A stretch of 64,000 nucleotides of DNA from an uncultured Clostridia bacterium (GTDB taxonomy: Bacteria > Bacillota > Clostridia > Oscillospirales > Ruminococcaceae). Below the pieces are notes generated by a model that was not told where the DNA came from, did no database searches, and saw only the letters and a program-made list of their open reading frames with translations. The position numbers and the translations under genes are program-made. Location of the stretch: NCBI GenBank assembly GCA_946498095.1, contig CAMMMX010000008.1, forward strand, positions 1 to 64,000, read 5' to 3'. Below are positions 8,743 through 16,237 of the stretch, one piece after another; position 1 is the stretch's first letter, and each line of letters begins with the position of its first letter.

Positions 8743-9299
8743 AAAGAGCGCTTGCAGTTTCGACAGATCAAGCGTCGTTGCATGGCCTGCGAACGGCGCT
8801 CATAACAGCGGGGTTTGAATCAGTAACGGAGTCCGTCACATTCGATGGCTTTGATATGCAGACGCAGTTCGTACTCTTGGATGCAGTCACAGAAGACATG
8901 ATTCGCCGCTGTGTGCAGGAGGATTTTTTGACCAGCCGCCCTTTTGGCGTGGGCGTTTTGCTGCTGGCACAGCCGCGGCTTTTGTCCGGGTTTGAGCAGC
9001 AATTGGTCAGCAGTGGCATTTTTGTCTTATACAAACCTGTGGAACCCGCGTTGCTTGTACAGGCGGTACAATTTGTCTGTGGAGCGATGGATACGGTTTC
9101 CGGGCTGTACTCCCAAAACCGCAGGCTTCAGGAAAAAATGGACAGCATGAAAATCATCAATAGGGCGAAGTTTTGTCTGATGCAGTATCTGAATTTTACC
9201 GAGCCACAGGCACATCGCCATATCCAGAAGCAGGCGATGAATATGCGGATTTCTCCCCGCGAGGCGGCGGAAACCATTCTAAAAATGTACGAAACCTAA
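8739..9299 (+). CDS. ANTAR-domain response regulator
   Basis: A 186-residue regulator. Residues ~1-120 form a receiver-like domain that lacks an obvious phospho-acceptor Asp pocket, followed by a short coiled coil and an ANTAR RNA-binding domain at ~128-184 (MKIINRAKFCLMQYLNFTE, then PREAAETILKMYE). ANTAR proteins bind twin hairpins in nascent mRNA to prevent termination, often in nitrogen genes. Divergent transcription from glnN, whose leader carries a terminator-like hairpin, makes glnN the obvious candidate target. Translation starts at GTG and is likely coupled to the upstream ORF. dapF follows after 66 nt. Confidence 0.85.
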   Translation: MKRALAVSTDQASLHGLRTALITAGFESVTESVTFDGFDMQTQFVLLDAVTEDMIRRCVQEDFLTSRPFGVGVLLLAQPRLLSGFEQQLVSSGIFVLYKPVEPALLVQAVQFVCGAMDTVSGLYSQNRRLQEKMDSMKIINRAKFCLMQYLNFTEPQAHRHIQKQAMNMRISPREAAETILKMYET

Positions 9300-9365
9300 A
9301 TCAGCATGGATGAAAAACGGTAGAAAGAGAACCGGAGTAACGTCCAGCCAGTATGGAGGAAGCAT

Positions 9366-10214
9366 ATGAAATTCACAAAGATGCACGGTGCGGGGAACGA
9401 TTATATTTACGTCAACTGCTTAAAAGAAACATTGCTCAATCCTGACGAGGTGGCTAAAACGGTAAGCGATAGGCATTTTGGCGTTGGATCCGATGGGCTT
9501 GTGCTGATTCTTCCGCCAACTTCCCCGGAGCTTGCGGACTTCCGCATTCGGATTTTTAACGCGGATGGTACTGAGGACAATATGTGCGGCAACGCGGTGC
9601 GTTGTGTCGGCAAATATGTCTACGACGGACGACTGACCGATAAGACCGTTCTGACAGTGGAAACCAACAGCGGTCTTAAAACGCTGACCATGACAGTGGA
9701 TAATAGTCAGGTAACCAGCGTGGAAGTCGATATGGGACAGCCGAAGCTTGCTGCGGCAGAAATACCCGTCATGACGGATCAGGAGCAGTTTATTTCGCAG
9801 CCGGTTATGGTGCTGGGGAAACAGTATGACGTTACCTGTGTTTCGATGGGGAATCCACATGCGGTGTCTTTCTGCGATCATGTAGATATTTTGGAGATGG
9901 ACAAGCTTGGACCTCATTTTGAACATCATCCGCTCTTCCCCGAGCGGGTCAACATGGATTTTGTCGAGGTGATCGACGATCACACCATCAAAATGCGGGT
10001 GTGGGGACGCGGTTCCGGGGAGATTTTTTCGAGTGGGACTGGGGCTTGTGCAGGTGTGGTAGCATGTGTTCTAAACGGGAAATGTCCGCAGGATGAGCGG
10101 ATCACAGTACTGCTGCGCGGAGGCAAGCTGAAGGTGACGTATCAGTCGGATGGGACCGTCCAGATGCAGGGCGGCGCCACAAAGGTCTTTGAGGGAGAGA
10201 TTCGTATCCGGTAA
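9366..10214 (+). CDS. dapF: Diaminopimelate epimerase
   Basis: Converts LL- to meso-diaminopimelate for lysine and peptidoglycan synthesis. At 282 residues it has the family length and both catalytic cysteines: C74 in DNMCGNAVRC and C228 in FSSGTGACAG. The N-terminal substrate motif MHGAGNDY is intact. GGAGG precedes the ATG by 7 nt. It follows the ANTAR regulator closely and may be read from the same promoter. A hairpin at 10246-10277 lies just past the gene. Confidence 0.96.
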   Translation: MKFTKMHGAGNDYIYVNCLKETLLNPDEVAKTVSDRHFGVGSDGLVLILPPTSPELADFRIRIFNADGTEDNMCGNAVRCVGKYVYDGRLTDKTVLTVETNSGLKTLTMTVDNSQVTSVEVDMGQPKLAAAEIPVMTDQEQFISQPVMVLGKQYDVTCVSMGNPHAVSFCDHVDILEMDKLGPHFEHHPLFPERVNMDFVEVIDDHTIKMRVWGRGSGEIFSSGTGACAGVVACVLNGKCPQDERITVLLRGGKLKVTYQSDGTVQMQGGATKVFEGEIRIR

Positions 10215-10245
10215 ATGGGAATCCATATCAGTTGCTTGACAATCG

Positions 10246-10277
10246 CAGGGGACGTATCGGGATAGATACGCCCCCTG
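10246..10277 (+). terminator. Hairpin after dapF
   Basis: CAGGGG-A-CGTATC pairs with GATACG-C-CCCCTG across one mismatch, with a six-nt loop. The U-rich tract is weak (TGTTCATT), so it may be a weak terminator or an mRNA-end stabiliser. Confidence 0.45.
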
Positions 10278-10438
10278 TGTTCATTGTGTACATATTGGAG
10301 GATTTTGCGCTGCGACGTAAGGGAAGATATGCTGGAAGCATGAAAGGGGAGCCGAATGTTATCGGCGGCTGCATTTTATTTCGATTTTTTACGAGGTATA
10401 TTTATTTGGTAACGGCTTTTAGAAAGGGAGAGAGCGTA

Positions 10439-11380
10439 ATGGAACAAAAAGCGGGGCTTGTGTTGGAAGGCGGTGGGATGCGGGGGATTTATACGGCCGG
10501 CGTACTGGATTGGCTGGATGATCATGGAGTTTTGTTTCACCGTATTATCGGCGTCTCCGCCGGCGCGTGTAATGCGGTATCTTATATTTCTGGGCAGAGG
10601 GGGCGCAACGCGCAGATAAACCTCAGCTACAGCACGGACCGGCGGTATCTATCCAAATGGGGGTTGCTGACGCGGGGCAGCGTTTTCGGGATGGATTTTA
10701 TTTTTAACCGTATCCCCAATGAGTTTGTTCCTTTTGATTATGACACTTACCGTTGCGCAGGCTGTGATTTTGAAGTGGTTTGTACGGATGCTTTGACGGG
10801 AAAACCGTTTTATTTCCACAGTCAGGGGGAGACAAAACGGCTCAATACCTATTTGATGGCTTCCAGTTCGATTCCGATAGCGGCAAAGCCGGTACGGGTG
10901 GACGGCCGTGTGCTCTTCGACGGAGGTGTTGCGGACTCTATCCCGGTAGAGCGTTCTGTCTGTCAGGGCAACGACGTTCATCTGATTGTATTGACGCGTA
11001 ATAAGGGGTATCGTAAGCCGAAAGACCGATTTGTCCCGCTATACCGCCTGCGTTACCCGCATTACCCCCGCCTCGTGGACGCAATGGCTGCGCGCAGCGA
11101 GAATTACAATCACAGCCTAGAGGTCTGCGAACAGCTTGAGAGGGAAGGAAAAGCGATTGTGCTTCGGCCTAGCCGTCCCGTTGAAATCGACAAATTTGAG
11201 AAGAGCCGGGAGCGTCTGGAGGCGTTGTACCGGATGGGCTATGCGGATGCATCGGCGGCGGGAGAAAAAATATTGTGTATGGCGCACGCATCGGAGAACG
11301 TCTCTGTGCGGGAAAAAGAGCATAAGGGGGAGATGGGATCGTACACGATGTATATGTGCAAATCGACCAATAAAAAATAA
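10439..11380 (+). CDS. Patatin-like phospholipase
   Basis: A 313-residue acyl hydrolase of the bacterial patatin/RssA-YjjU type, with a Ser-Asp catalytic dyad. The oxyanion-hole motif GGGMRG is at residues ~11-16, the nucleophile elbow GVSAGA follows at ~38-43, and the dyad Asp lies in LFDGGVADS. No signal peptide is visible, so it probably acts in the cytoplasm or at the inner face of the membrane. The start is the ATG at 10439, with GGGAGAG upstream; the frame is open ~200 nt further but lacks translation signals. The 3' end runs into the promoter of the ncRNA-like region. Confidence 0.85.
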   Translation: MEQKAGLVLEGGGMRGIYTAGVLDWLDDHGVLFHRIIGVSAGACNAVSYISGQRGRNAQINLSYSTDRRYLSKWGLLTRGSVFGMDFIFNRIPNEFVPFDYDTYRCAGCDFEVVCTDALTGKPFYFHSQGETKRLNTYLMASSSIPIAAKPVRVDGRVLFDGGVADSIPVERSVCQGNDVHLIVLTRNKGYRKPKDRFVPLYRLRYPHYPRLVDAMAARSENYNHSLEVCEQLEREGKAIVLRPSRPVEIDKFEKSRERLEALYRMGYADASAAGEKILCMAHASENVSVREKEHKGEMGSYTMYMCKSTNKK

Positions 11381-11399
11381 AAAAATTCACGAAAAACTA

Positions 11400-11433
11400 T
11401 TGACAAAGTACGGACGCTCTGCTATACTATAAT
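11400..11433 (+). promoter_or_regulatory. Strong promoter of the large putative ncRNA
   Basis: Perfect TTGACA (11400-11405), 17-nt spacer, TATACT (11423-11428), with an overlapping TATAAT at 11428-11433. It begins 20 nt after the patatin stop, so the downstream RNA has its own strong start near 11435. Confidence 0.8.
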
Positions 11434-11481
11434 CAGAGGTTAGAGATAACCCAATAAATCTTCAGCAAAGGATGAGGGTTT

Positions 11482-11526
11482 ATGAAAAAGGTATTTTACA
11501 GGAAGATTGTTTCTGAAAGAATATGA
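11482..11526 (+). CDS. Mini-ORF 1 in the ncRNA 5' region
   Basis: ATG at 11482 with AAAGGA 9 nt upstream encodes the basic 14-mer MKKVFYRKIVSERI. Its TGA overlaps the ATG of mini-ORF 2 (ATGA), a typical coupling arrangement. It may be a genuine small peptide or chance. Confidence 0.3.
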   Translation: MKKVFYRKIVSERI

Positions 11527-11609
11527 AAGGGGTGAGTCCAATGGTTACGTTAGAGGAATCACAGTTCTATGGCGGGAGCATAGGAGGCTCACCGGCATCT
11601 GATAAATAA
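11523..11609 (+). CDS. Mini-ORF 2 in the ncRNA 5' region
   Basis: A 28-codon frame from ATG 11523, with an internal ATG at 11541 that has its own SD-like AAAGGGG at 8 nt. The internal start gives a 22-mer beginning MVTLEESQFYGG and ending GGSPASDK. The SD-like segment is the first copy of the GGNNTGAGNCC motif, so the same bases could be structural or translational. Confidence 0.28.
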   Translation: MKGVSPMVTLEESQFYGGSIGGSPASDK

Positions 11610-12229
11610 TCTGTGGATAAACAAAAGGCTTGTCCCGGCTTGCGGGCATATGAAAAGGAATTGGCTCTTATCCCAGAACAGCAGATGCGGGCACAGGAGG
11701 AAGGGTCGGTGCAGGTGCACTGGTAGAGAGAAGTGCCGGGTGGCTTCTAGGTCAACAGAAGCGTTAGTGTCATACAGAGAAACGAAGCGAGTTTATCTTG
11801 TAGGTTGACAATGTAGGCAATGCGTATATGCAGGTCGCACGAATCGCTTGATATGACTTTGTTTCCGGTTTGAATTGTGAAAGGCCCGTCGCTGAGAGCT
11901 GCGGCGGTTGTAGAGCGGGAATCCGCATCGTATATCGTGAGCAACCATAAAGAATTGCAGGAGAATCAGCCAATGTTTTAGTCAGCTTCCTGTTGAAGTA
12001 CGCAGGAGCAACTACGTAAGAGGAATATCAGTAAGGAATGCCTGATTGGTAACCGTCGGATGGACGTTGTTTATGATAGTACTTCGACTGGCTGCCGGTT
12101 ATCCGGTAGATAAAATAGAGTGGACAGTTGCAGAATGATGTGTGGCTGACACGGTACATTTCTCACAAAGAGGAATGATGCATATGATTCTGAAAGGCTA
12201 TTGGTTGAGAAGGGTTGCAGAATAAATAT

Positions 12230-12490
12230 AAAGGAGTGAGACCACCGAAGATAGTATCAGGCTACAGTGTCATGTAGCAAAGTCGAAAATATGTAAAAAA
12301 GGATTGAGTCCCATGTGCTGAGTAACTGTTGCTTAGACAACCCCGTGAAACGGGATATCTTGTTTAAGGACTGAGACCCATGTGGATATTTAGATAGGCA
12401 GGCTTACCAGTACGAAAAGTTTGGAGTGCGCTCACTGAAGTGTATAACGGATGATGTGGCGTAGTTTTGTAAAGGATTGAGTCCAATGTA
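12230..12490 (+). repeat. Four clustered copies of GGNNTGAGNCC (AATG/CATG)
   Basis: Copies at 12233-12243, 12301-12311, 12368-12378 and 12474-12484 (spacing 68, 67 and 106 nt); a fifth is at 11529-11539. Each is preceded by AAAGG or AAGG and all but the first of this cluster are followed by M-ATG. They could fold as GG/CC mini-stems with a TGAG loop, or mimic ribosome-binding sites leading to 2-5-codon ORFs. Confidence 0.6.
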
Positions 12491-12615
12491 CAAGTAGGCA
12501 GCCAGAATCAGTAGGGTTGGAATTTCATGGTGGATTCTGATTGCGGTCAGGATGAGAGATTTTGACCAAGGCCAGGGGCCTGAAACTGGTTCTGTATCGA
12601 TTCAAATGCAATTAG

Positions 12616-12668
12616 CCATCCGAGCGGAAAAGGGATCTGGAGTCGCTCGGATGGTTTGCTTTTGTTTG
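12616..12668 (+). terminator. 3' terminator of the putative ncRNA
   Basis: CCATCCGAGCG (12616-12626) pairs perfectly with CGCTCGGATGG (12644-12654) across a 17-nt loop, followed by TTTGCTTTTGTTTG. Confidence 0.75.
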
Positions 12669-13032
12669 TAGGACACATCGAAAGAAAGGAGGGATAGGGC
12701 GTCTTTCTGGAGGCGGTCTGTTGGAAAATAAAAACTGAAAGAACCTACTCAACCAAGCAGGTCCTTTCAGTTTTATAAGCATATCAAGTACCGTTTACAA
12801 GGGACTAGACAGGTAACGGTCTGACAGGTTTTCACCTGTCATTATCATTACACCTCGGTGACACAGGTATGGCAAAGGGAGATATGGACAATTAGAAGTG
12901 GATTTTTGAGGGTAAGCGATACATTCTACTATCTACCCAGTCCTACGTTTGTAAATACTTGAAATATGAGGCTTTTTCCGTGCTTAATTGTCAACTGTCA
13001 CATACGTTTTTGTGGATTTCATAACACTACTA
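12669..13032. other. Non-coding hairpin-rich spacer
   Basis: No ORF is supported here. It holds the terminator at 12731-12774 and a perfect TGACAGGT-TTTC-ACCTGTCA stem at 12822-12841. ACAGGT recurs three times between 12809 and 12868. The segment then becomes AT-rich up to the next promoter. Confidence 0.55.
12731..12774. terminator. Bidirectional terminator
   Basis: AAAACTGAAAG-A-ACCT pairs with AGGT-C-CTTTCAGTTTT (15 pairs, one mismatch). It is A-rich before and U-rich after, so it can work on either strand. Confidence 0.75.
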
Positions 13033-13041
13033 TGCTATAAT
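13033..13041 (+). promoter_or_regulatory. Extended -10 promoter of the small membrane protein
   Basis: TGCTATAAT (TGnTATAAT) with no good -35, 40 nt before the gene. Confidence 0.45.
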
Positions 13042-13080
13042 GAAATTTATAATAAATAGGAATAAATGGAGGAAGCATAG

Positions 13081-13317
13081 ATGAAAAAAGTATTGGTCGG
13101 TGGATTTATTTCTCTAATTGGTAGCATTTGGGCGTTAGCTATTATTTTTATAGCCACTAATGATTTGAATTTGGTTTCGAGTTGGTCAACTCCCCCTGGA
13201 AGATTTTTAACAACAGTATTACAAATGGGACTGATGCCTATTTTCATTGTCTCCATCCTTTTTGTTATTGCCGGCATCGTCATTATGGCAATCGAATTAT
13301 TTAAGAAAGATAGATAA
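13081..13317 (+). CDS. Small two-helix membrane protein
   Basis: A 78-residue protein with a strong SD (GGAGG, 8 nt before the ATG). Two hydrophobic segments are visible: residues ~5-28 (VGGFISLIGSIWALAIIF) and ~47-70 (MGLMPIFIVSILFVIAGIV). A polar link containing WSTPPGR joins them and the C-terminus is basic (LFKKDR). I do not recognise a family. It has its own promoter and stands alone between the ncRNA-like region and a relic-containing segment. Confidence 0.65.
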   Translation: MKKVLVGGFISLIGSIWALAIIFIATNDLNLVSSWSTPPGRFLTTVLQMGLMPIFIVSILFVIAGIVIMAIELFKKDR

Positions 13318-13885
13318 TGCAAACTTTTCATTTGTCGGGGAGATAGCGAAGCCAGTTGAGCCAGTCAAAGGACGCCTTTGCTGACAGGCAATCAAGGCGG
13401 GAACGCCATTAAAATGACTTCCTGCCCATTTCAATTTTGAGAGGAAAATCCGTCTGTTTTCTGGGAAGTGTGGCTATCAGTTCGGGACACTTTGTCCCAT
13501 TGTCCGGCATGGGACGAAGGTGGGGGCGCCCTGTCTGCTGATGAAACTACTCCTGCGCTTGCGGCTCCACGCCGCGCAATCGCGGCCCTATTTTCCGGCT
13601 GGTTCAACTCCCTTTGTCCTCCCCGGCGGTAACGGCATTTTTACGGTAACGCCGATAGAAACACACTACACTTTGCTTCTCCAAGTCGTGCGCCAAGGGA
13701 CAAGTCCATTTGGAAACCCCTATGCAAGACAGCGTTATGACCCTCTCTAGAGCCATAACGCTGTCTTGTTGTCAGCAGCCCGTTTCCATGGGTTGCGTGT
13801 AAAAGCAATTCTGATAAAAAATTTCAAGCAGTTTGGACGACATAGGTTGATGGTTATTCTTGCCCCAACCGGAAAATATGATAGT
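13318..13885. other. Gene-free segment of unlike composition
   Basis: About 570 bases with no supported gene. The part 13330-13720 is GC-rich (GCGGCTCCACGCCGCGC, CCCCGGCGG) against AT-richer flanks, and reading frames there lack translation signals. It looks like imported DNA, perhaps a remnant of a mobile element, but no mobility gene is recognisable. Confidence 0.4.
13725..13768. repeat. 15-bp perfect inverted repeat
   Basis: CAAGACAGCGTTATG (13725-13739) and CATAACGCTGTCTTG (13754-13768) with a 14-nt spacer. There is no U-run on either strand, so it is not a standard terminator. It may be an element end or a binding site at the edge of the atypical segment. Confidence 0.7.
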
Positions 13886-14350
13886 TTAATCAAATACAGC
13901 AAAGGTTTCAGGACAGGGATAACCCAAATCACGAGGATGAATTCCTTGGTTGATAGCTTCGAAAACAAATATCATAGGACTTGGTTCATAAGGCATGGTA
14001 AGTTTTTGATCGGGTATATTCTTAAGATGTGCAGGAATTTTCATTTTATGTGTATCGCAATACGCTGCCAGCGGTTCTCCGATATTAGCACCGAAGGTTT
14101 TGATTGCTTTATCGCAGATCTCGAAAAAAATCTCTTCTTGTTTATGTGTCAGGCAAGGAATCAAAACTTCAGGTACACCGTTTGGGGTAGAAATAAATCC
14201 ACGCTTACAGAGTAAGGGCATCCCTTTTATCATTCTTGTATCTAGGTCAACTGATTCCGGTGAAATGTGATGTTTGATGATATAGAATAACTTAAGCATA
14301 TTCATTTCAACATCTTGAAAAGAAGCAAAAGCATATCCGGAATGTTTTTT
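13886..14350 (-). pseudogene. C-terminal part of the interrupted sigma-factor gene
   Basis: This frame continues directly, without frameshift, from the TAG at 14351-14353. The 15 codons after the stop (beginning KKHSGYAFASF) lead into an ATG at 14305 and a further 139 codons ending ETFAVFD. The stretch reads like normal protein (for example MPLLCKRGFISTPNG and KIPAHLKNIPDQK). The ATG at 14305 has no good SD. Together with the upstream ORF it would make a single ~542-residue protein, so this looks like the distal half of one gene split by a nonsense codon. Confidence 0.6.
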
Positions 14351-15514
14351 CTAACTGGATGGATCAAGGGTTGTTTCAAAATTATAAAGTTTTAGATCAT
14401 GGGCATCCAGATAGCTGTCAATGGTAGTGCGTCTCATGCCTGCTAATACATACTCCTCTTTTCCGGGTTTTTCTTTAGGGATCACATAATTATCAGGACG
14501 AATCGTACCAAATGCAATCCACTTTCCCCCATTTGGTCTATCCGGAAAAATTTGAGGATGATGAATATTTTCTATACCATGATAAAGTCCATCGCTGGCA
14601 ATTTGAATCATCATAAACCGTTCCAACCGCTGACTGTAAAAACATGTTTTTTGTAGCTCTGATATTGCTTGTTTCAATGGGGTCAAAAAACTATCTATAT
14701 GCTTTGAGACAAAAGATTCCTGCTCTTTTATGTACTTGACCCAATCATCGGCATGATAAATAATAAAATCGGTGTAGACCTTGCCGTCCCCCATACGCTT
14801 CATCAGTTCTCCGTCCACAAGTTTATTGACGATCGGCTCAACATACGCACTTGCCACCCCGATAGTTTTTGAAAGTTCGGTGATTGTAACAGGTTTTTCA
14901 TAAGCAGTGATGAGCAGGTTTTGTGCGAGGATATCTCCCTGTGTCAGGGACATCGGTTCTTCGTTCATTCCGCATCTGCCACTATTTTGAACAGCAAGGT
15001 ATTGCGGCATATAACTGTTTTCGGTATAAGTTTTCATAGCGGTTATCCCTCTTTTCAGTTGTTGTCTGCCGAAATCCAAGCGACTTTTTACTGTCCCCAC
15101 AGGGATATTTAATTCCTCGGAAATTTGCTTTACGCTTTTCCCTAAAAAGTAGTGCTTCACGATAATAGTGCGATAAGTCTGGGAAAGAAACGAAACTTCT
15201 TTTCTGACGTTTTCCTCCTCTTGTTCGCGAATTACATCACTTGTAAAATCTTCTTCCTCGATAACATCGATTCCATCGGCTATGGTAACGGTTGGGACTT
15301 TATATTTGTTTCGCAACATATCGTAAAATTTTCGATTCAAGACAGCAGAAAGCCATGCCTTGTAGTCCTTGATCTTTTTACCACTTGACAAATATGTAAG
15401 GGCTGCAAGTATCGTTTCTTGGACCAAATCATCAGCATCTTGAGGGTTATTGCACTTGAGGAGTGATATGGACAGCAAAAAATCGATGTATTTCGTAATT
15501 TCTTGAATTTCCAT
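14351..15514 (-). CDS. ECF-like sigma factor with extended C-terminus, cut by TAG
   Basis: 387 codons. Residues ~1-160 are a sigma-70 family module: region 2 (DADDLVQETILAALTYL) and region 4 with a helix-turn-helix (SVKQISEELNIPVGTVKSRL). A winged-helix-like segment follows (ITELSKTIGVASAYVEPIVN, ~residues 215-250) and then an uncharacterised domain rich in aromatic residues. Such long C-terminal extensions occur in regulator-like sigma factors of Clostridia, where they may sense a ligand. The frame ends at a TAG, beyond which the same frame continues for 154 codons. The sigma module itself is intact, so a truncated factor could still work. Confidence 0.75.
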   Translation of the reverse strand: MEIQEITKYIDFLLSISLLKCNNPQDADDLVQETILAALTYLSSGKKIKDYKAWLSAVLNRKFYDMLRNKYKVPTVTIADGIDVIEEEDFTSDVIREQEEENVRKEVSFLSQTYRTIIVKHYFLGKSVKQISEELNIPVGTVKSRLDFGRQQLKRGITAMKTYTENSYMPQYLAVQNSGRCGMNEEPMSLTQGDILAQNLLITAYEKPVTITELSKTIGVASAYVEPIVNKLVDGELMKRMGDGKVYTDFIIYHADDWVKYIKEQESFVSKHIDSFLTPLKQAISELQKTCFYSQRLERFMMIQIASDGLYHGIENIHHPQIFPDRPNGGKWIAFGTIRPDNYVIPKEKPGKEEYVLAGMRRTTIDSYLDAHDLKLYNFETTLDPSS

Positions 15515-15690
15515 TGAGGTTACCTCGTCTATTGAAAGCTTTCATCTATTAGTCGTGAAATTTGGCTTTAGGTTCGGTGCTTTTTATAACGTAACAAATT
15601 TTTTTCATTTTTATTTAGAAGTTTAGAGAAAGCAAGGGGAATTTTGTATGACATTCTTGCTTTTCAGACATAGCGGATCATTGGGATGCC

Positions 15691-15718
15691 AAAAGTCCGC
15701 TCCGTACGGAGCGGACTT
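15691..15718 (-). terminator. Terminator of the queL-queT operon
   Basis: A 26-nt perfect palindrome centred on CCGTACGG (15693-15718), followed on the minus strand by TTTTGG. It starts 13 nt after the queT stop. Confidence 0.8.
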
Positions 15719-15730
15719 CGCAGCTTTCTG

Positions 15731-16237
15731 TTATGATCGACGCATAAATTTTTTCTCGTCCTTTCCAATCAAACGCATAAATCCCGCATTTTTTTCCAGC
15801 AGACGGAACATCGGATATCCGATTACTGTGACGACTGTAAATTCTCCCACCATGACAGTCAGGCAGGTAAGCAAAAACGGCGCGGAAAGCAGTAGATGCA
15901 GCTCCAAGCTGATGATGACGCAAAATAGCGTGGGGAAGAGCGTCGCGGGTAGCAGACGGGGACACAGGTAGACGGCGATAACGGTTAGAAGAGTCGCCAG
16001 CGTTCCGAAAATGACGTCGTAGATACCAAGAGGGCTAAAGAAGTTGGCAAAAAAGCAGCCAAGAATCAGGGCGAAACAGTAATCCTTCTTGTAATAGCAC
16101 AGCAGTACCAATACCTCTGAAAAACGAAACTGGACCGCGCCGAAGGACAGCGGCGCAATCACCAAGGTGCAGACGCAGTAAAGCGCTGCGACAAAAGCGA
16201 TCCCAACCAGACGCCGTGCTGTAATCTTCCCCCTCAT
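15731..16237 (-). CDS. queT: QueT-family queuosine precursor transporter
   Basis: A 168-residue membrane protein with about five to six helices. It has the QueT-family core QFRFSEVLVLLCYYKKDY followed by GCFFANFFSPLGIYDVIFG. QueT proteins are substrate-binding (S) components that import preQ1 or queuine using a shared ECF energy module, which is not in this window. The start overlaps the stop of the radical SAM gene by 4 nt (ATGA). That tight coupling supports a joint salvage pathway. A strong terminator follows. Confidence 0.9.
   Translation of the reverse strand: MRGKITARRLVGIAFVAALYCVCTLVIAPLSFGAVQFRFSEVLVLLCYYKKDYCFALILGCFFANFFSPLGIYDVIFGTLATLLTVIAVYLCPRLLPATLFPTLFCVIISLELHLLLSAPFLLTCLTVMVGEFTVVTVIGYPMFRLLEKNAGFMRLIGKDEKKFMRRS

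Larger units (their letters stand above)
11435..12662 (+). ncRNA. Putative large structured non-coding RNA (~1.2 kb)
   Basis: No conventional ORF spans this stretch, yet it has a consensus promoter and a strong terminal hairpin. Many short perfect stems follow one another: 11438-11451 (GGTTA, GAGA loop), 11634-11646, 11743-11762, 11887-11906, 11915-11926, 12027-12046, 12095-12106, 12157-12177 (8 pairs), 12342-12354, 12425-12436, 12503-12539, 12545-12567, 12569-12581 and 12616-12654 (11 pairs). A motif GGNNTGAGNCC occurs five times. It is much longer than tmRNA, RNase P or SRP RNA, and their signature sequences were not seen. It recalls the ornate large RNAs (ROOL, GOLLD, OLE), but I cannot assign it to any of them. 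Two tiny ORFs lie near the 5' end. Confidence 0.6.

Noticed and set aside
10236-10264. TTGACA after dapF as a promoter for the patatin gene
   Set aside because: No acceptable -10 at 16-18 nt; the following bases form a hairpin instead.
11747-11973. Two 65-67-codon minus-strand frames inside the ncRNA region
   Set aside because: No SD, no protein-like composition, and they oppose the strong plus-strand promoter and hairpins.
11435-12662. tmRNA, RNase P RNA, SRP RNA or a group II intron as explanation of the structured region
   Set aside because: No tRNA-like end with a tag ORF, no conserved RNase P core, wrong size for SRP RNA, and no recognisable domain V hairpin or intron-encoded protein.
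13520-13750. A 76-codon frame in the GC-rich segment
   Set aside because: No SD, odd composition, and it overlaps the inverted repeat. Treated as non-coding or remnant.
14351-14353. Selenocysteine or pyrrolysine at the sigma-factor stop
   Set aside because: Selenocysteine uses TGA, not TAG. Pyrrolysine is very rare outside methylamine enzymes, and nothing else points to it.
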